Part shown: piece after piece, positions 17,357-25,407 of the stretch
Position numbering within the stretch: position 1 is the stretch's first letter
How the letters are laid out: the number at the start of each line of letters is the position of its first letter
Notes under the pieces: model-generated
Seen by the model: only the letters and a program-made list of their open reading frames with translations
Told to the model about the DNA's origin: nothing
Database searches by the model: none
DNA from: Candidatus Sumerlaeota bacterium
GTDB taxonomy: Bacteria > Sumerlaeota > Sumerlaeia > SLMS01
DNA: 33,531 bases
Reading direction: 5' to 3'
Assembly (NCBI GenBank): GCA_007132505.1
Contig: SLOM01000149.1
Span: 1-33,531 of the forward strand
Translations under genes and position numbers: made by a program

Positions 17357-18288
17357 TGCGTCTTTGCACCGTGGAAACCGAGAAGGTCGCTTCTTTTTTC
17401 GCGATTGAGTTGAAGAAGAAGGTTCTCCGCCTGCGGGAGGCGGCCCGCGCCTTCTCCCTGCCGGACGCCGAAGCGTCGTATTTCGATAGTTCCCTGGCCT
17501 ACCTGCAGGGGCTTCCGAAGTCGGAGGGCGTGCTGCGGGCGCTGCTCAAGGAGATTTCCGCGTCGCCACGTACGCTTGGCCGGCCGGCACCAGACGGGGA
17601 GCCTCACCTGATTGACCAGGCATCGGTGCGTTACCTCCCGCCGGTACAGAATCCGGGCAAGTTCCTCTGTATCGGAATGAACTACCGGGATCACTGCGAG
17701 GAACAGAACAAGGAAATTCCGAAGAAGCCGGTTGTTTTCAACAAGTTCGCAACCTCGCTCATCGGCCATGATACCCCGATCCCGCTGCCGCTGCGCTATG
17801 ACAAGGCGGTGGACTACGAGGCGGAACTCGGCGTGGTGGTTGGCAAGCGCGCCCGCCGCGTGACGAAACGCACCGCCATGAAGCACGTGGCCGGGTATAT
17901 CATTGTGAACGACGTGTCGCTGCGGACGATACAGAAGACCGAGAATCAGTGGTCCCGCGCGAAGGGCTTCGACGGGTCCGGCCCCTGCGGCCCCTGCATC
18001 GTGACCCCGGACGAGGTGCCTGATCCGCACAGCCTCCGGATTTCCTGCCTGCTGAATGGCAAGACCGTGCAGTCCTCCAACACGGAAAACCTGATCTTCA
18101 AGGTGCACGACCTGATCGCGTTCGTCAGTCAGGTCATCACGCTGGAGCCGGGGGATATCATCTCCACGGGCACACCGGGTGGAGTGGGCGCGTTCCGCGA
18201 GCCACCCCGGTTTCTGACACCGGGCGACGTGGTGGAGGTCCGTATAGACCGGCTCGGGTCACTGAAGAACCGCTGCGAGAAGGGCTGA
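17356..18288 (+). CDS. Fumarylacetoacetate hydrolase (FAH) family protein
   Basis: A 310-residue cytosolic enzyme of the FAH family, which cleaves or hydrates carbon bonds in 2-oxo/acylpyruvate-type acids in aromatic and related catabolism. The start ATG overlaps the permease stop (TGATG). The track's earlier start would lie inside the permease. Family features are FLCIGMNYRDHCEE, the metal-binding VDYEAELGVVVGK (Glu155, Glu157), the YIIVNDVSLR aspartate, KGFDGSGPCGPCIV, and DIISTGTPGGVG near the end. About 80 N-terminal residues precede the catalytic domain. The exact substrate cannot be assigned, and no pathway genes are adjacent. Confidence 0.92.
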   Translation: MRLCTVETEKVASFFAIELKKKVLRLREAARAFSLPDAEASYFDSSLAYLQGLPKSEGVLRALLKEISASPRTLGRPAPDGEPHLIDQASVRYLPPVQNPGKFLCIGMNYRDHCEEQNKEIPKKPVVFNKFATSLIGHDTPIPLPLRYDKAVDYEAELGVVVGKRARRVTKRTAMKHVAGYIIVNDVSLRTIQKTENQWSRAKGFDGSGPCGPCIVTPDEVPDPHSLRISCLLNGKTVQSSNTENLIFKVHDLIAFVSQVITLEPGDIISTGTPGGVGAFREPPRFLTPGDVVEVRIDRLGSLKNRCEKG

Positions 18289-18312
18289 GCCGCCGCCAGC
18301 AGCCAGGCCGGG

Positions 18313-19758
18313 TTATTCCGTCATCTCCTCTGGAAGGAGGATGCGGAAGAAGACCCTCGCGTCGAACTTGTGTTCTTCACGCCTGTATTCGGCCTCGCTC
18401 ATGTCCGGACTGTACACGAATTCCAGAAATCCTTTGTCCTCGAGTTCGTGCATGCCAAGTTCCGCGTTGATGGGGTGGCGGAACTCATTCGGTATGCGGA
18501 GGTAGTACTCGATCCCCTGCTCGCGGAGAAAGCGGGCGCGCTCCGCGGGGTCATCTATTTCGTAACCCGCCTGGATGTCCCAGTCGTCCAGTTGCACGAT
18601 GGTGATGGATGGATCGAGGACATAGTGGCGGTTCTCATGAGTCAGGAGGCGCTGGCCGGTGAGGTGCTCGTTCGCGAACTCCCATGTGTCCACGTCCGTG
18701 CCGTACCGAAGGCGTAGAAAAAGGTCCGGCGGCATGCCCGGATTGCGGAAGGCATCGAGCGCCAACTGGTTGAAGTGCTGGCCCTCGACCTCGCGCGCGC
18801 CGGAGAACTTGAATCCCATTAGCCCGAAGGTCAGACCCGGCGTGACCAGGATGGCGAGCAGCATGGCGGCGCTCCCGGCGGCGAGGGCCGTATAGACTGT
18901 ATTGAGCTGGGTGCCGCCCTTCTGCATGGCTTGTTTCAGCCAGTGGAAAGGCAGGCCCGCCAGCACTGCAGCCGGCGCCATGATTCCGATAATCTGATAG
19001 AGGTAGAAGTCCGCCAGGAGGTACTTGTACCCCATGTAGCCTGCCGCAGTCAGGTAAATCAGCAGCAGCGGGAGAGCCGTTTCGCTTTCCGGCATCCGGC
19101 CCGTGCGACGGTAATGAAGGACAATCCAGGCTGCACCCACGAAGGGCAACAAAAGGAATACGGGAATAAAAAAACCGGGGAATTTCGGAGCCATCTTGTA
19201 GTGATGTGGCCAGACGTAATAGATGCGGCCAGCGATTTGCTCGCTCTGGCGGTAGTCCTCGTTCCCTGTCGTGAATGATGCGAGACGATAGAGACGAGCC
19301 GGCCAGCCGGCGGTGCGCAGGGCAGGGAACTCCTCCCCCTCGCCCACTCGCTTCAGAATATCGTATCCAAACCAGAACGGCCAGCTACCTCGAAGGCGCC
19401 AGTGCAGATTGTTCGCCTTGCGCTGATAGTCCGGGTGTCCCTCGTCGCGGTCGCGGCCGTGGTGCAGGTCGTGGTAGAATTCGGCCAGCTTGCCCACACC
19501 GTCACCTACACGGAACCATTCGATTTCGGCGGACCGCAGGACGTCCGGGTTCACGCGCACACTGGTCGTGAAGACTTCCGGGAAAAAGGCATAGACGGGA
19601 TTGCCCGTCAACACCCAGTTGCGCACGTACCACGGTACGGAGATGGCCAGGCAGACGGCAAAGGTACAGATGAAGAACCGGCCCAGATAAAACGCCCGGG
19701 CCCGGCGCCGCGCCTCCAGAGCCAGTCCGCCAGAATCACCACCAGCCACGGCACCCAA
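18313..19758 (-). CDS. GT-C-like membrane protein, 3' part of a frameshifted gene
   Basis: This 481-residue frame is the downstream part of one gene whose upstream part is 19608..20834. Its first 20 or so residues are an out-of-frame reading of the upstream part. Real homology probably starts near RAFYLGRFFICTF. It contains VPWYVRNWVLTGNPVY, a pattern of the GT-C/PMT-type membrane glycosyltransferases. Several hydrophobic segments follow, then a soluble C-terminal region of about 150 residues (from about TQLNTVY onward) lacking membrane helices apart from one. Convergent with the FAH gene, with 24 bases between stops. It is either a sequencing or assembly frameshift or a recently broken gene. 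Confidence 0.75.
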   Translation of the reverse strand: MGAVAGGDSGGLALEARRRARAFYLGRFFICTFAVCLAISVPWYVRNWVLTGNPVYAFFPEVFTTSVRVNPDVLRSAEIEWFRVGDGVGKLAEFYHDLHHGRDRDEGHPDYQRKANNLHWRLRGSWPFWFGYDILKRVGEGEEFPALRTAGWPARLYRLASFTTGNEDYRQSEQIAGRIYYVWPHHYKMAPKFPGFFIPVFLLLPFVGAAWIVLHYRRTGRMPESETALPLLLIYLTAAGYMGYKYLLADFYLYQIIGIMAPAAVLAGLPFHWLKQAMQKGGTQLNTVYTALAAGSAAMLLAILVTPGLTFGLMGFKFSGAREVEGQHFNQLALDAFRNPGMPPDLFLRLRYGTDVDTWEFANEHLTGQRLLTHENRHYVLDPSITIVQLDDWDIQAGYEIDDPAERARFLREQGIEYYLRIPNEFRHPINAELGMHELEDKGFLEFVYSPDMSEAEYRREEHKFDARVFFRILLPEEMTE

Positions 19759-20834
19759 AGAATTCCCATCAGGTAATTCAGGTTCATCCCGATCGCAGGC
19801 ATGAGTGTAAAAGCCACCAGCGCCCCACGGCCACGCGTCAGAAAATAAAGAGTCCCGAAATAGATGAAAGCCGCCGTGTAGAAGATCGCAAAGGCATAGT
19901 CCGAGGCATAAGTTGTGTAGGCGATGCCGTTCGGGAGGGACCGGAAGAGTATCGTGCAGGCGGCGGCAACGGCATGGCTGCGGAAAAGATGCGCGGCGGT
20001 GAGATACACAAATACGCAGGAAAAAAGGCCGGATAGCGGAGCGGCAAGGCGCTGATGCATATCGCTCCAGTCCGCGAACATTGTGGACGCGAAAGCACCG
20101 TAATTTGAATACAAATGCGGGTAGTTCGCTCCAAGGCCAATGCCGACCTGAGCCTCCGCCTTGAAGGGGAAGCCGCCCTCCAGGAAAGTCATCCGTGCGT
20201 AGCCGAGATAGAGAATCAACGAGTCCCAGTACGTCTCGGGATAGAATATGGCATGCCAGAACGTGAAGAGCGTGATCAGGCCAACCCCAATCGCGGCGAG
20301 GACAAGAAATACTCTCGTGCCCATTGAGGACGGAAGTGGCGGGAGCGGCTCGATTTGCGGCGGGGTGTCATCGCTCTCGAAAACCGGCTGCAGCTTTCTG
20401 ACCAGATAGATACCCCCGGCGAACAGCAGCGCCCAGAGCAACCAGGCAAGCGGCATATACAGAAGCCGCGCCATTGTGAGAAGAATGAAAGCAAAGCCGG
20501 CGATTCCCCACCCGAGCGCGTAGGCCGCCGCCATCGAGCCGGGCCAGCTCAGACGCAGCCTCAGAACCCTTAGGATCACGTACCCCAATCCGAAAACAAG
20601 ACCGGTGACGATGAGAGCCTGCAGCATTTCAAGCGGCGGTGAGTTTTGGAGGGAGAACGTCCACGGCCCAAAGAGCGCCGAGAAGACGCCCAGTCGGAAC
20701 TCCTCGCTGTGGACGAGGGCGAGGTTGGAGTGAAAGAAGTAGAGATAATTCAGTGCGCCCCAAAGAAGGAGCAGTCCCACCCCGGCAAGCGCAGCAAGGT
20801 GGCCCCGGTTGCGCCCCTGCGGCTCGCCGCTCAT
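19608..20834 (-). CDS. GT-C-like membrane protein, 5' part of a frameshifted gene
   Basis: The 408-residue upstream part of the split gene. It has about nine hydrophobic segments beginning with LAALAGVGLLLLWGALNYLYF. The loop YWDSLILYLGYARMTFLEGGFPF, with an acidic residue after a helix, is usual in GT-C glycosyltransferases. The reading makes sense to about LADWLWRRGAGPG, then becomes basic and serine-rich (RFIWAGSSSVPLPSAW), while the sensible sequence continues in the other frame. The break lies within the GC-rich run at about 19690-19715. Restoring one base would give a protein of about 840 residues. The start overlaps the proline-rich gene's stop by ATGA. Confidence 0.75.
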   Translation of the reverse strand: MSGEPQGRNRGHLAALAGVGLLLLWGALNYLYFFHSNLALVHSEEFRLGVFSALFGPWTFSLQNSPPLEMLQALIVTGLVFGLGYVILRVLRLRLSWPGSMAAAYALGWGIAGFAFILLTMARLLYMPLAWLLWALLFAGGIYLVRKLQPVFESDDTPPQIEPLPPLPSSMGTRVFLVLAAIGVGLITLFTFWHAIFYPETYWDSLILYLGYARMTFLEGGFPFKAEAQVGIGLGANYPHLYSNYGAFASTMFADWSDMHQRLAAPLSGLFSCVFVYLTAAHLFRSHAVAAACTILFRSLPNGIAYTTYASDYAFAIFYTAAFIYFGTLYFLTRGRGALVAFTLMPAIGMNLNYLMGILWVPWLVVILADWLWRRGAGPGRFIWAGSSSVPLPSAWPSPYRGTCATGC

Positions 20835-21253
20835 TGCTCCTCCCGGGGCGGTTCGGCGGCGGCCTGATACTGGTGGAGGTAGTGGTAGCGCTCCTCAGGC
20901 GTGAGCGCCGGCCCGAGAGGCGGGGGCAGATAGTCGTTGTACTGGATGGCTTCAGGAGGGGCGGGTTCGGACGGAACCTCCCAATTGGCAGGCTGGTCCT
21001 GCCACGCTTCTCCGGGCCCGGGGGGATACGGCGTGCCGGGGTCCTGCCGGGAGCTCTCTTCACCGCCCGCGTGTGACATCGGCTGTGTCTGGGCCGAAAT
21101 CAGCGGCGGGGGCGGTGGAGGGGCGTGGAGGTCGGGAGGCGGGGCGCCGGGGGTCCACCCATAGACGGGCAGGTCCTGGGGTGCTCCCCATGTCCAGGGG
21201 CCACCATTGGGAAAGTCGCGGCGGGGCCGGGCCGGCGGGGTTTCGCCGTTCAC
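20831..21253 (-). CDS. Proline-rich protein of unknown function
   Basis: 140 residues, strongly biased to Pro, Gly, Ala and Glu, with a run of seven prolines (PPPPPPP) and many PxxP patterns. It has no signal peptide, membrane helix or recognisable domain, and is probably disordered. Its stop and the GT-C-like start share ATGA, the classic coupled arrangement, which supports this being a real gene of the same operon. Low-complexity GC-rich sequence can stay open by chance, so the call rests mostly on the overlap. Confidence 0.6.
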   Translation of the reverse strand: MNGETPPARPRRDFPNGGPWTWGAPQDLPVYGWTPGAPPPDLHAPPPPPPLISAQTQPMSHAGGEESSRQDPGTPYPPGPGEAWQDQPANWEVPSEPAPPEAIQYNDYLPPPLGPALTPEERYHYLHQYQAAAEPPREEQ

Positions 21254-21459
21254 AGGAGAACCCCTCCCGCAAGGCTGGTTTGGACCTTGCTCGCCCGGGA
21301 GGCGATGATGAGTGTGCTCTTGCGGTACGGAATTGGTGAGGACAGGGATTTCAAAGGCATGACTTCATCCGGAAAAGCGGAAACACCAGCATGGTCGGGA
21401 CTCCCTGCGCGGGCCGCAACGGGGAAAAGGGGCAGGCGCCGCGGCGCGCGTGAGGAGCC

Positions 21460-22233
21460 ATGACGGATCTTCTCCAACTGATCTACCCCGTCACCCTTGT
21501 GCTGTGCCTGGCCACGGGGCTTCTGCAGCTTATTCTGCGGCCCGAGCTGCTGCGACATTATGCCTCGCGCGAGGCGGTGCTTGTGGGCGGGGCGCTCCTG
21601 GTGTTCGCGGCGGGCATGGTGGCCTTCGGCGGCCTGGAGCTCTACGTCAGCGGAGCGGACAGCCTTCCCGTCATCGAAATCGCATTTCTCAGCACGGTCG
21701 TCATGCTGATGGTGAGCGTGGTGGTCTGGCCCGGAGGCAGCGAGACGGACCATCCCCGGATCAGAGGCTGGACGAGGGACAAGGTGCTGGCGGTGAGCCT
21801 GCTACCGCTCGTGGCTTTTGTGTGGTCGGCCGGCTACTTCGTCGTGGCAGGCCTGTTCGTGGAGCTTGTGGAGGTCGAGGGCGGCATGGTGGACCTGTTT
21901 CGGGAAGGAACGGCGCTTGGGTTCATCATGCTGGCTTTTGTGGCGTTGAGTGGCGCCGTGACGGAGGAGGTGGTCTTCCGGGGCTATCTGCAGGGCCGGC
22001 TGGAGAGCAGCCCGCTCGGCCCATGGGGAGCGGTGCTGATCGCAGCCACCATCTTTGCCTTGGGGCATGGCAACTACGTGGAGCCCTGGGGCCTGAAGGA
22101 GCTCCAGATCCTGGTGCTGGGGATCTTCTTTGGCTGGATCAAGCTGCAGTACGGCCTGATGGCGGCCGTGGCTGTACACCTCGGGCACAACGCGATTTCG
22201 CTGGTGATTCCCGTGGTGGTGCTCACGCTCTGA
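21460..22233 (+). CDS. CPBP family intramembrane metalloprotease (CAAX protease/Abi type)
   Basis: A 257-residue polytopic membrane protein with about seven hydrophobic segments. The CPBP (Rce1-like) active-site motifs are all present: EEVVFR at about 169-174, a histidine in FALGHGN at about 203, and AVHLGHN at about 239-243. In this family they form a glutamate-histidine protease site in the membrane. GAGGAG lies just before the ATG. The gene diverges from the proline-rich/GT-C unit (206 bases between starts) and converges on the DUF4384 gene with 16 bases between stops. Substrates of bacterial members are mostly unknown, with some linked to bacteriocin immunity. Confidence 0.92.
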   Translation: MTDLLQLIYPVTLVLCLATGLLQLILRPELLRHYASREAVLVGGALLVFAAGMVAFGGLELYVSGADSLPVIEIAFLSTVVMLMVSVVVWPGGSETDHPRIRGWTRDKVLAVSLLPLVAFVWSAGYFVVAGLFVELVEVEGGMVDLFREGTALGFIMLAFVALSGAVTEEVVFRGYLQGRLESSPLGPWGAVLIAATIFALGHGNYVEPWGLKELQILVLGIFFGWIKLQYGLMAAVAVHLGHNAISLVIPVVVLTL

Positions 22234-22249
22234 GGGCCGTCAAGGGCAG

Positions 22250-23407
22250 CTACCAGACACCGCGCAGAGGCTGCAGGCGTACCGAGAAGCGGTTGGCGGA
22301 GCCCTCACGGATGCGGACCTCGCGCTGCCACGGCTGGTATCCGTACCGGTACACGGTCACCGTGTAACGTCCCTCCGGCAGGCGTGTGCTGAAGGGCGTC
22401 TGGCCCATGTAGATCCCATTAACATACACCTCGGCGGGACCTCGCGCGGCGTTGACGTAGAGGGGGCCCTCGCGGACCTCCTGGCCGGGCCTGCGGCGCA
22501 GGTCCTCACCCGGATAGGGCCGGGGGCGGAGTTCACCGGTGAACGGCGGCCGGGGCGGATAAGGCCATCCGACGTCGTACCCCGGAGGCAGCGGACGGGA
22601 CGGCACGTACCGGTCGCGCGTATAGTGCGGCAACGGCGGCACCGCCGGGGGCAGGACGGCAATGCCCGGCGCGTGACGTTGTTCGTGGCCCTCGACGCGG
22701 ACGCTGGTCCAGCCCTCGCCGAGCCAGGGGATCCAGGCACGGCCTGCCAGTGGGTTCTCCCACTCCTCGTTATCCTCCCGCTCCATGCGGAGAGATTCCA
22801 GCAGGTCATCCCAGGCGCGGCGCACCTCGCGTTGGAAATGCCCGCGCAGGGAGTCCGGCGAGGCAGTCACCGAGCCGTAGGTTCCGCGGAAGCTGTGAGC
22901 CGCGAAGGGCCAGCGCACGCCGGGCGCCCAAGCCGGAACAGCGAAGACATGGATATGCTCCACCCCGGGCTCCGCGACCGTAAAATGGCCGCCGGAGTGG
23001 GGGAAGGTGACCGGACGGGCGCGGGGTGACTGGTTGCGCCATTCGAAGTTGGACGGCACGACCTGACGCGTGATGCCCTGACTGTCGGTCATGTAGATGA
23101 AGACGTAGGCATCGGCGTCCGTCCGGACAGCGAGCCGGACCGGATCGCCCGCCTCGTAGCGGGAACGGTCCGTCTGCACGCTTACGGAGATGGGCCGAAA
23201 GCTGGGGCGAACGGGGGCCTGCTGACGGGGCTCAGGCGTCCTCTCGGGCGTGGCCTCTGGGGTGGCTTCTGGGGTGGCTTCAACCAGGACATCCTCCCCG
23301 TTGACGGGTGTGTCCACATCAGGCGAATCGGCTGCCAGCATCAGCGCAGGAAACGCGAACAGGAGAGCAGCCGCGAAAAGGGAAAGAAAACGGGGGGCAG
23401 TGTTCAT
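22250..23407 (-). CDS. Secreted DUF4384-PEGA domain protein
   Basis: 385 residues starting at an ATG preceded by GGAGG. The 42 upstream track codons look non-coding. A signal peptide (FLSLFAAALLFAFPALMLAA) is followed by the short repeat EATPEATPEATPERTPEP. Residues about 70-155 match DUF4384: VQTDRSRYEAGDPVRLAVR, DAYVFIYMTDSQGITRQVVPS. A proline- and arginine-rich middle follows. The C-terminal 70 residues are a PEGA domain: LYVNAARGPAEVYVNGIYMG, TPFSTRLPEGRYTVTVYRYGYQPW. DUF4384 and PEGA are both surface or periplasmic beta modules, often found beside kinases and peptidases. The protein is probably envelope-exposed, binding partner unknown. Confidence 0.87.
   Translation of the reverse strand: MNTAPRFLSLFAAALLFAFPALMLAADSPDVDTPVNGEDVLVEATPEATPEATPERTPEPRQQAPVRPSFRPISVSVQTDRSRYEAGDPVRLAVRTDADAYVFIYMTDSQGITRQVVPSNFEWRNQSPRARPVTFPHSGGHFTVAEPGVEHIHVFAVPAWAPGVRWPFAAHSFRGTYGSVTASPDSLRGHFQREVRRAWDDLLESLRMEREDNEEWENPLAGRAWIPWLGEGWTSVRVEGHEQRHAPGIAVLPPAVPPLPHYTRDRYVPSRPLPPGYDVGWPYPPRPPFTGELRPRPYPGEDLRRRPGQEVREGPLYVNAARGPAEVYVNGIYMGQTPFSTRLPEGRYTVTVYRYGYQPWQREVRIREGSANRFSVRLQPLRGVW
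23250..23285 (-). repeat. Three 12-bp tandem repeats inside the DUF4384 gene
   Basis: On the + strand the unit GTGGCTTCTGGG occurs three times in a row with few changes (23250-23261, 23262-23273, 23274-23285). It encodes EATP repeats in the linker after the signal peptide. Such a short in-frame repeat could vary in copy number between strains. Confidence 0.8.
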
Positions 23408-23529
23408 CGCTCCAACCTCCACTACTGAAAGGGTGGACCAATGCCACCCTTCTGGCAAGGTTGACTTGCGCCGGAATGGGCAAGTTAGCGTTGGAGCGCG
23501 AGAGGGGCGAAAATAAAGCGCACTCCCTC

Positions 23530-24333
23530 TCAATCCTCGCGCCGGCGGAGAAGGAGAATCTTGCTCTGGAAGACCACCAGCGTGCGGTACGCCGGACGGA
23601 AAATGAAGGGAACACTGATCCCGTGGAGAATCTCCCAGGTGGGGGAATCCCGGAAGAAGGCGGAGAGATCATTTCTCCAATGCCGGCGCGGGGTGAACTC
23701 CTCGTGCCAGTCGAGCGGACTGGAAATGGCGAGGTAACCTTGCGGCTGGGTGACGCGTGCCAGCAAATTGGGGAAAGTGTGGGGCTCCGGCACATGGTCA
23801 ATCACGTTGAGGCAGGCCACGAGGCCGAAAGGTGTGCCGTTTCGCTCCACTTCGGGGGCGAGTTCCTCGAGCGTGGCCGCCCGGACCTCCACAGGCGGTG
23901 CTCCACTACGGGAAGCCCCGGGATGGCTGACAGTGAAGCGATGGATGCGTGCGAGGTGGTCCCGGCAGGGGATCTCCCGATCCGGACCGGATGGCCCGAA
24001 GATCCAGCGGAGGAAGTCCGCCTTCGCGGCCATGGGCTCACAGGCCATGGCGCGGCGGAAGTGACTCCGCTCCCGCAGCAACTCCCGGAGAAAACGCCCG
24101 CAACCGGCGCCCACTTCGAGGACCGAATCAGGCTCTTTTGCCTCACCCTCCAGCCAGCCGAGGACGGTAGCAGCGGCTTCCGCGGGGAAGGGCGATTGGA
24201 TCCGGAGCGGCGGGGAGTGGTGGCTGCTCCGGAGAAACCGCTCCGGCGGCCGGGAGGACTGGGGAAAGAACACGTCCGACCAGTCGTGCTCGATTCCGGC
24301 CGCAAGAATGGCCTGCTCGGGGGGGGTCTTCAC
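23530..24333 (-). CDS. SAM-dependent class I methyltransferase
   Basis: A 267-residue methyltransferase. The GTG start has AGGAG a few bases upstream. The longer track ORF would run across the divergent peptidase gene and is rejected. Motif I, VLEVGAGCGRF at about 71-81, binds S-adenosylmethionine. GLVACLNVIDHVPEP is the motif II region, with NVIDHVPEP in the position of the usual 'VLEHVPDP'. LLARVTQPQGYLAISSPLDW is motif III, typical of the Methyltransf_11/23 type. The substrate is unknown. It lies upstream of, and on the same strand as, the DUF4384-PEGA gene. Confidence 0.85.
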   Translation of the reverse strand: MKTPPEQAILAAGIEHDWSDVFFPQSSRPPERFLRSSHHSPPLRIQSPFPAEAAATVLGWLEGEAKEPDSVLEVGAGCGRFLRELLRERSHFRRAMACEPMAAKADFLRWIFGPSGPDREIPCRDHLARIHRFTVSHPGASRSGAPPVEVRAATLEELAPEVERNGTPFGLVACLNVIDHVPEPHTFPNLLARVTQPQGYLAISSPLDWHEEFTPRRHWRNDLSAFFRDSPTWEILHGISVPFIFRPAYRTLVVFQSKILLLRRRED

Positions 24334-25320
24334 CGGCTCCTGATCCTTGTGGCGGCGGTGGGTTTTCTGCTTCTCACCGGAGGGACTGCGCCGGCCTCCT
24401 GGCAGTTGGACCGCGACACGCCCCCTGCGTTCGAGGTCATGGGACTGGACGACCGGCCGGGGCTCAAGGACTCCGTGCGGCTCATTGCCCAGCGGTCGCG
24501 CCGGGCGATCGTGGAGCACGCCGGAGTGGACTGGGAGGGCACGGCTCGGATCATCTGGGCGGAGGAGCAGGCGTTCCTGCGGCAGACGGGCTTCCACCCG
24601 GAGAACGTGGCGGCGGCGGCCCGGCCGCGCGAGATGACGATCTGGATCAACGCCCGCGCGTGGACCAGGTCCACCCCGCGCCAGCAGCAGGAGACGATGA
24701 CGCACGAGTTGGGGCACCTGCTGCTCGAGAACCTGCCGGGCGGGAGGGACCTGCCGCTGTGGGCCAACGAGGGCATTGTCATGCATCTGGCCGGGCAGTG
24801 GACGACAGAGGAACACCTGCGGTTGCTGACCGCCCACACTTTCGGGCAGTTGCCGCGTCTGGCGGACCTTGAGGAGGGTTTCCCTCGCGACGGCCCGTCG
24901 CAGTCCCTGGCCTACCGCATGAGCTACGCGGCCATCTCGGTGGTGGCTCAGAACTACGGGGACGAGCCCGGGGAGGTGCGCCGGCTGGTGCAGCGGCTGG
25001 ACGACCCGGTGCTCGGGCCGCGCCTGGCCGAGGAGTTTTGGGATGAATTCCGCCGCGAGGGCTGGCAGCGTGCCACGGAGCGCTCGCTTGGCGCGCGATT
25101 CACAACGGCGGTGATTGTCATGACCGGTACCAGCGCGATCTTCCTCATGATAGCGGTCCTCGTGATCGTGGCGTTCCTTTCCGTGAAGAAACGCCGCACG
25201 GAGCGTGCCGCCGCGATGGAGGAGGAGGAGGCCTGGGCGGAAAGCCTGACCGACGAGGATATACAGGATATATACGGCGACCGGGAGGACCGCTGGGAGG
25301 CAGAGGAAGACAGGGAGTAG
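24286..25320 (+). CDS. Membrane-anchored HELGH metallopeptidase (peptidase MA-like)
   Basis: About 344 residues from a GTG at 24286, giving a signal-like N-terminus (LHRLLILVAAVGFLLLTGG). A GTG at 24349 would remove the positive n-region. The true start is uncertain, and the first option overlaps the divergent methyltransferase by 48 bases. The zinc site is MTHELGHLLLE (His140, His144) with the third ligand in LWANEGI (Glu162), the gluzincin arrangement of peptidase MA-like proteins. One C-terminal membrane helix (AIFLMIAVLVIVAFLSV) is followed by a highly charged cytosolic tail. The peptidase domain should therefore lie outside the membrane. The upstream 300 codons of the track ORF are antisense to the methyltransferase. 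Confidence 0.85.
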   Translation: MLDSGRKNGLLGGGLHRLLILVAAVGFLLLTGGTAPASWQLDRDTPPAFEVMGLDDRPGLKDSVRLIAQRSRRAIVEHAGVDWEGTARIIWAEEQAFLRQTGFHPENVAAAARPREMTIWINARAWTRSTPRQQQETMTHELGHLLLENLPGGRDLPLWANEGIVMHLAGQWTTEEHLRLLTAHTFGQLPRLADLEEGFPRDGPSQSLAYRMSYAAISVVAQNYGDEPGEVRRLVQRLDDPVLGPRLAEEFWDEFRREGWQRATERSLGARFTTAVIVMTGTSAIFLMIAVLVIVAFLSVKKRRTERAAAMEEEEAWAESLTDEDIQDIYGDREDRWEAEEDRE

Positions 25321-25350
25321 GAGAAGGTTTGTGGCGAGTAGGGCAAACGG

Positions 25351-25384
25351 AAGGGACGGCGCACGGAGCGGCCGTCCCTTTTGT
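25351..25384. terminator. Bidirectional Rho-independent terminator
   Basis: A perfect 10-bp inverted repeat, AAGGGACGGC (25351-25360) and GCCGTCCCTT (25371-25380), encloses a 10-base loop and continues into TTGT. On the reverse strand the stem is preceded by the matching run. It sits between the convergent peptidase (+, ends 25320) and alanine dehydrogenase (-, ends 25408), exactly where a shared terminator is expected. It is the best terminator in the window. Confidence 0.85.
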
Positions 25385-25407
25385 CGTTCCAGTTCGGTGT
25401 CCTGCGT

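Noticed and set aside
23308-24285. 5' half of the 670-residue plus-strand ORF
   Set aside because: It is antisense to the methyltransferase and the DUF4384 gene start. Only the part from about 24286 has signal peptide and HELGH protease features.
24334-24837. 5' extension of the methyltransferase ORF on the minus strand
   Set aside because: It runs across the peptidase catalytic domain and has a biased Arg/Pro/His composition without domain content. The GTG at 24333 has a ribosome site.
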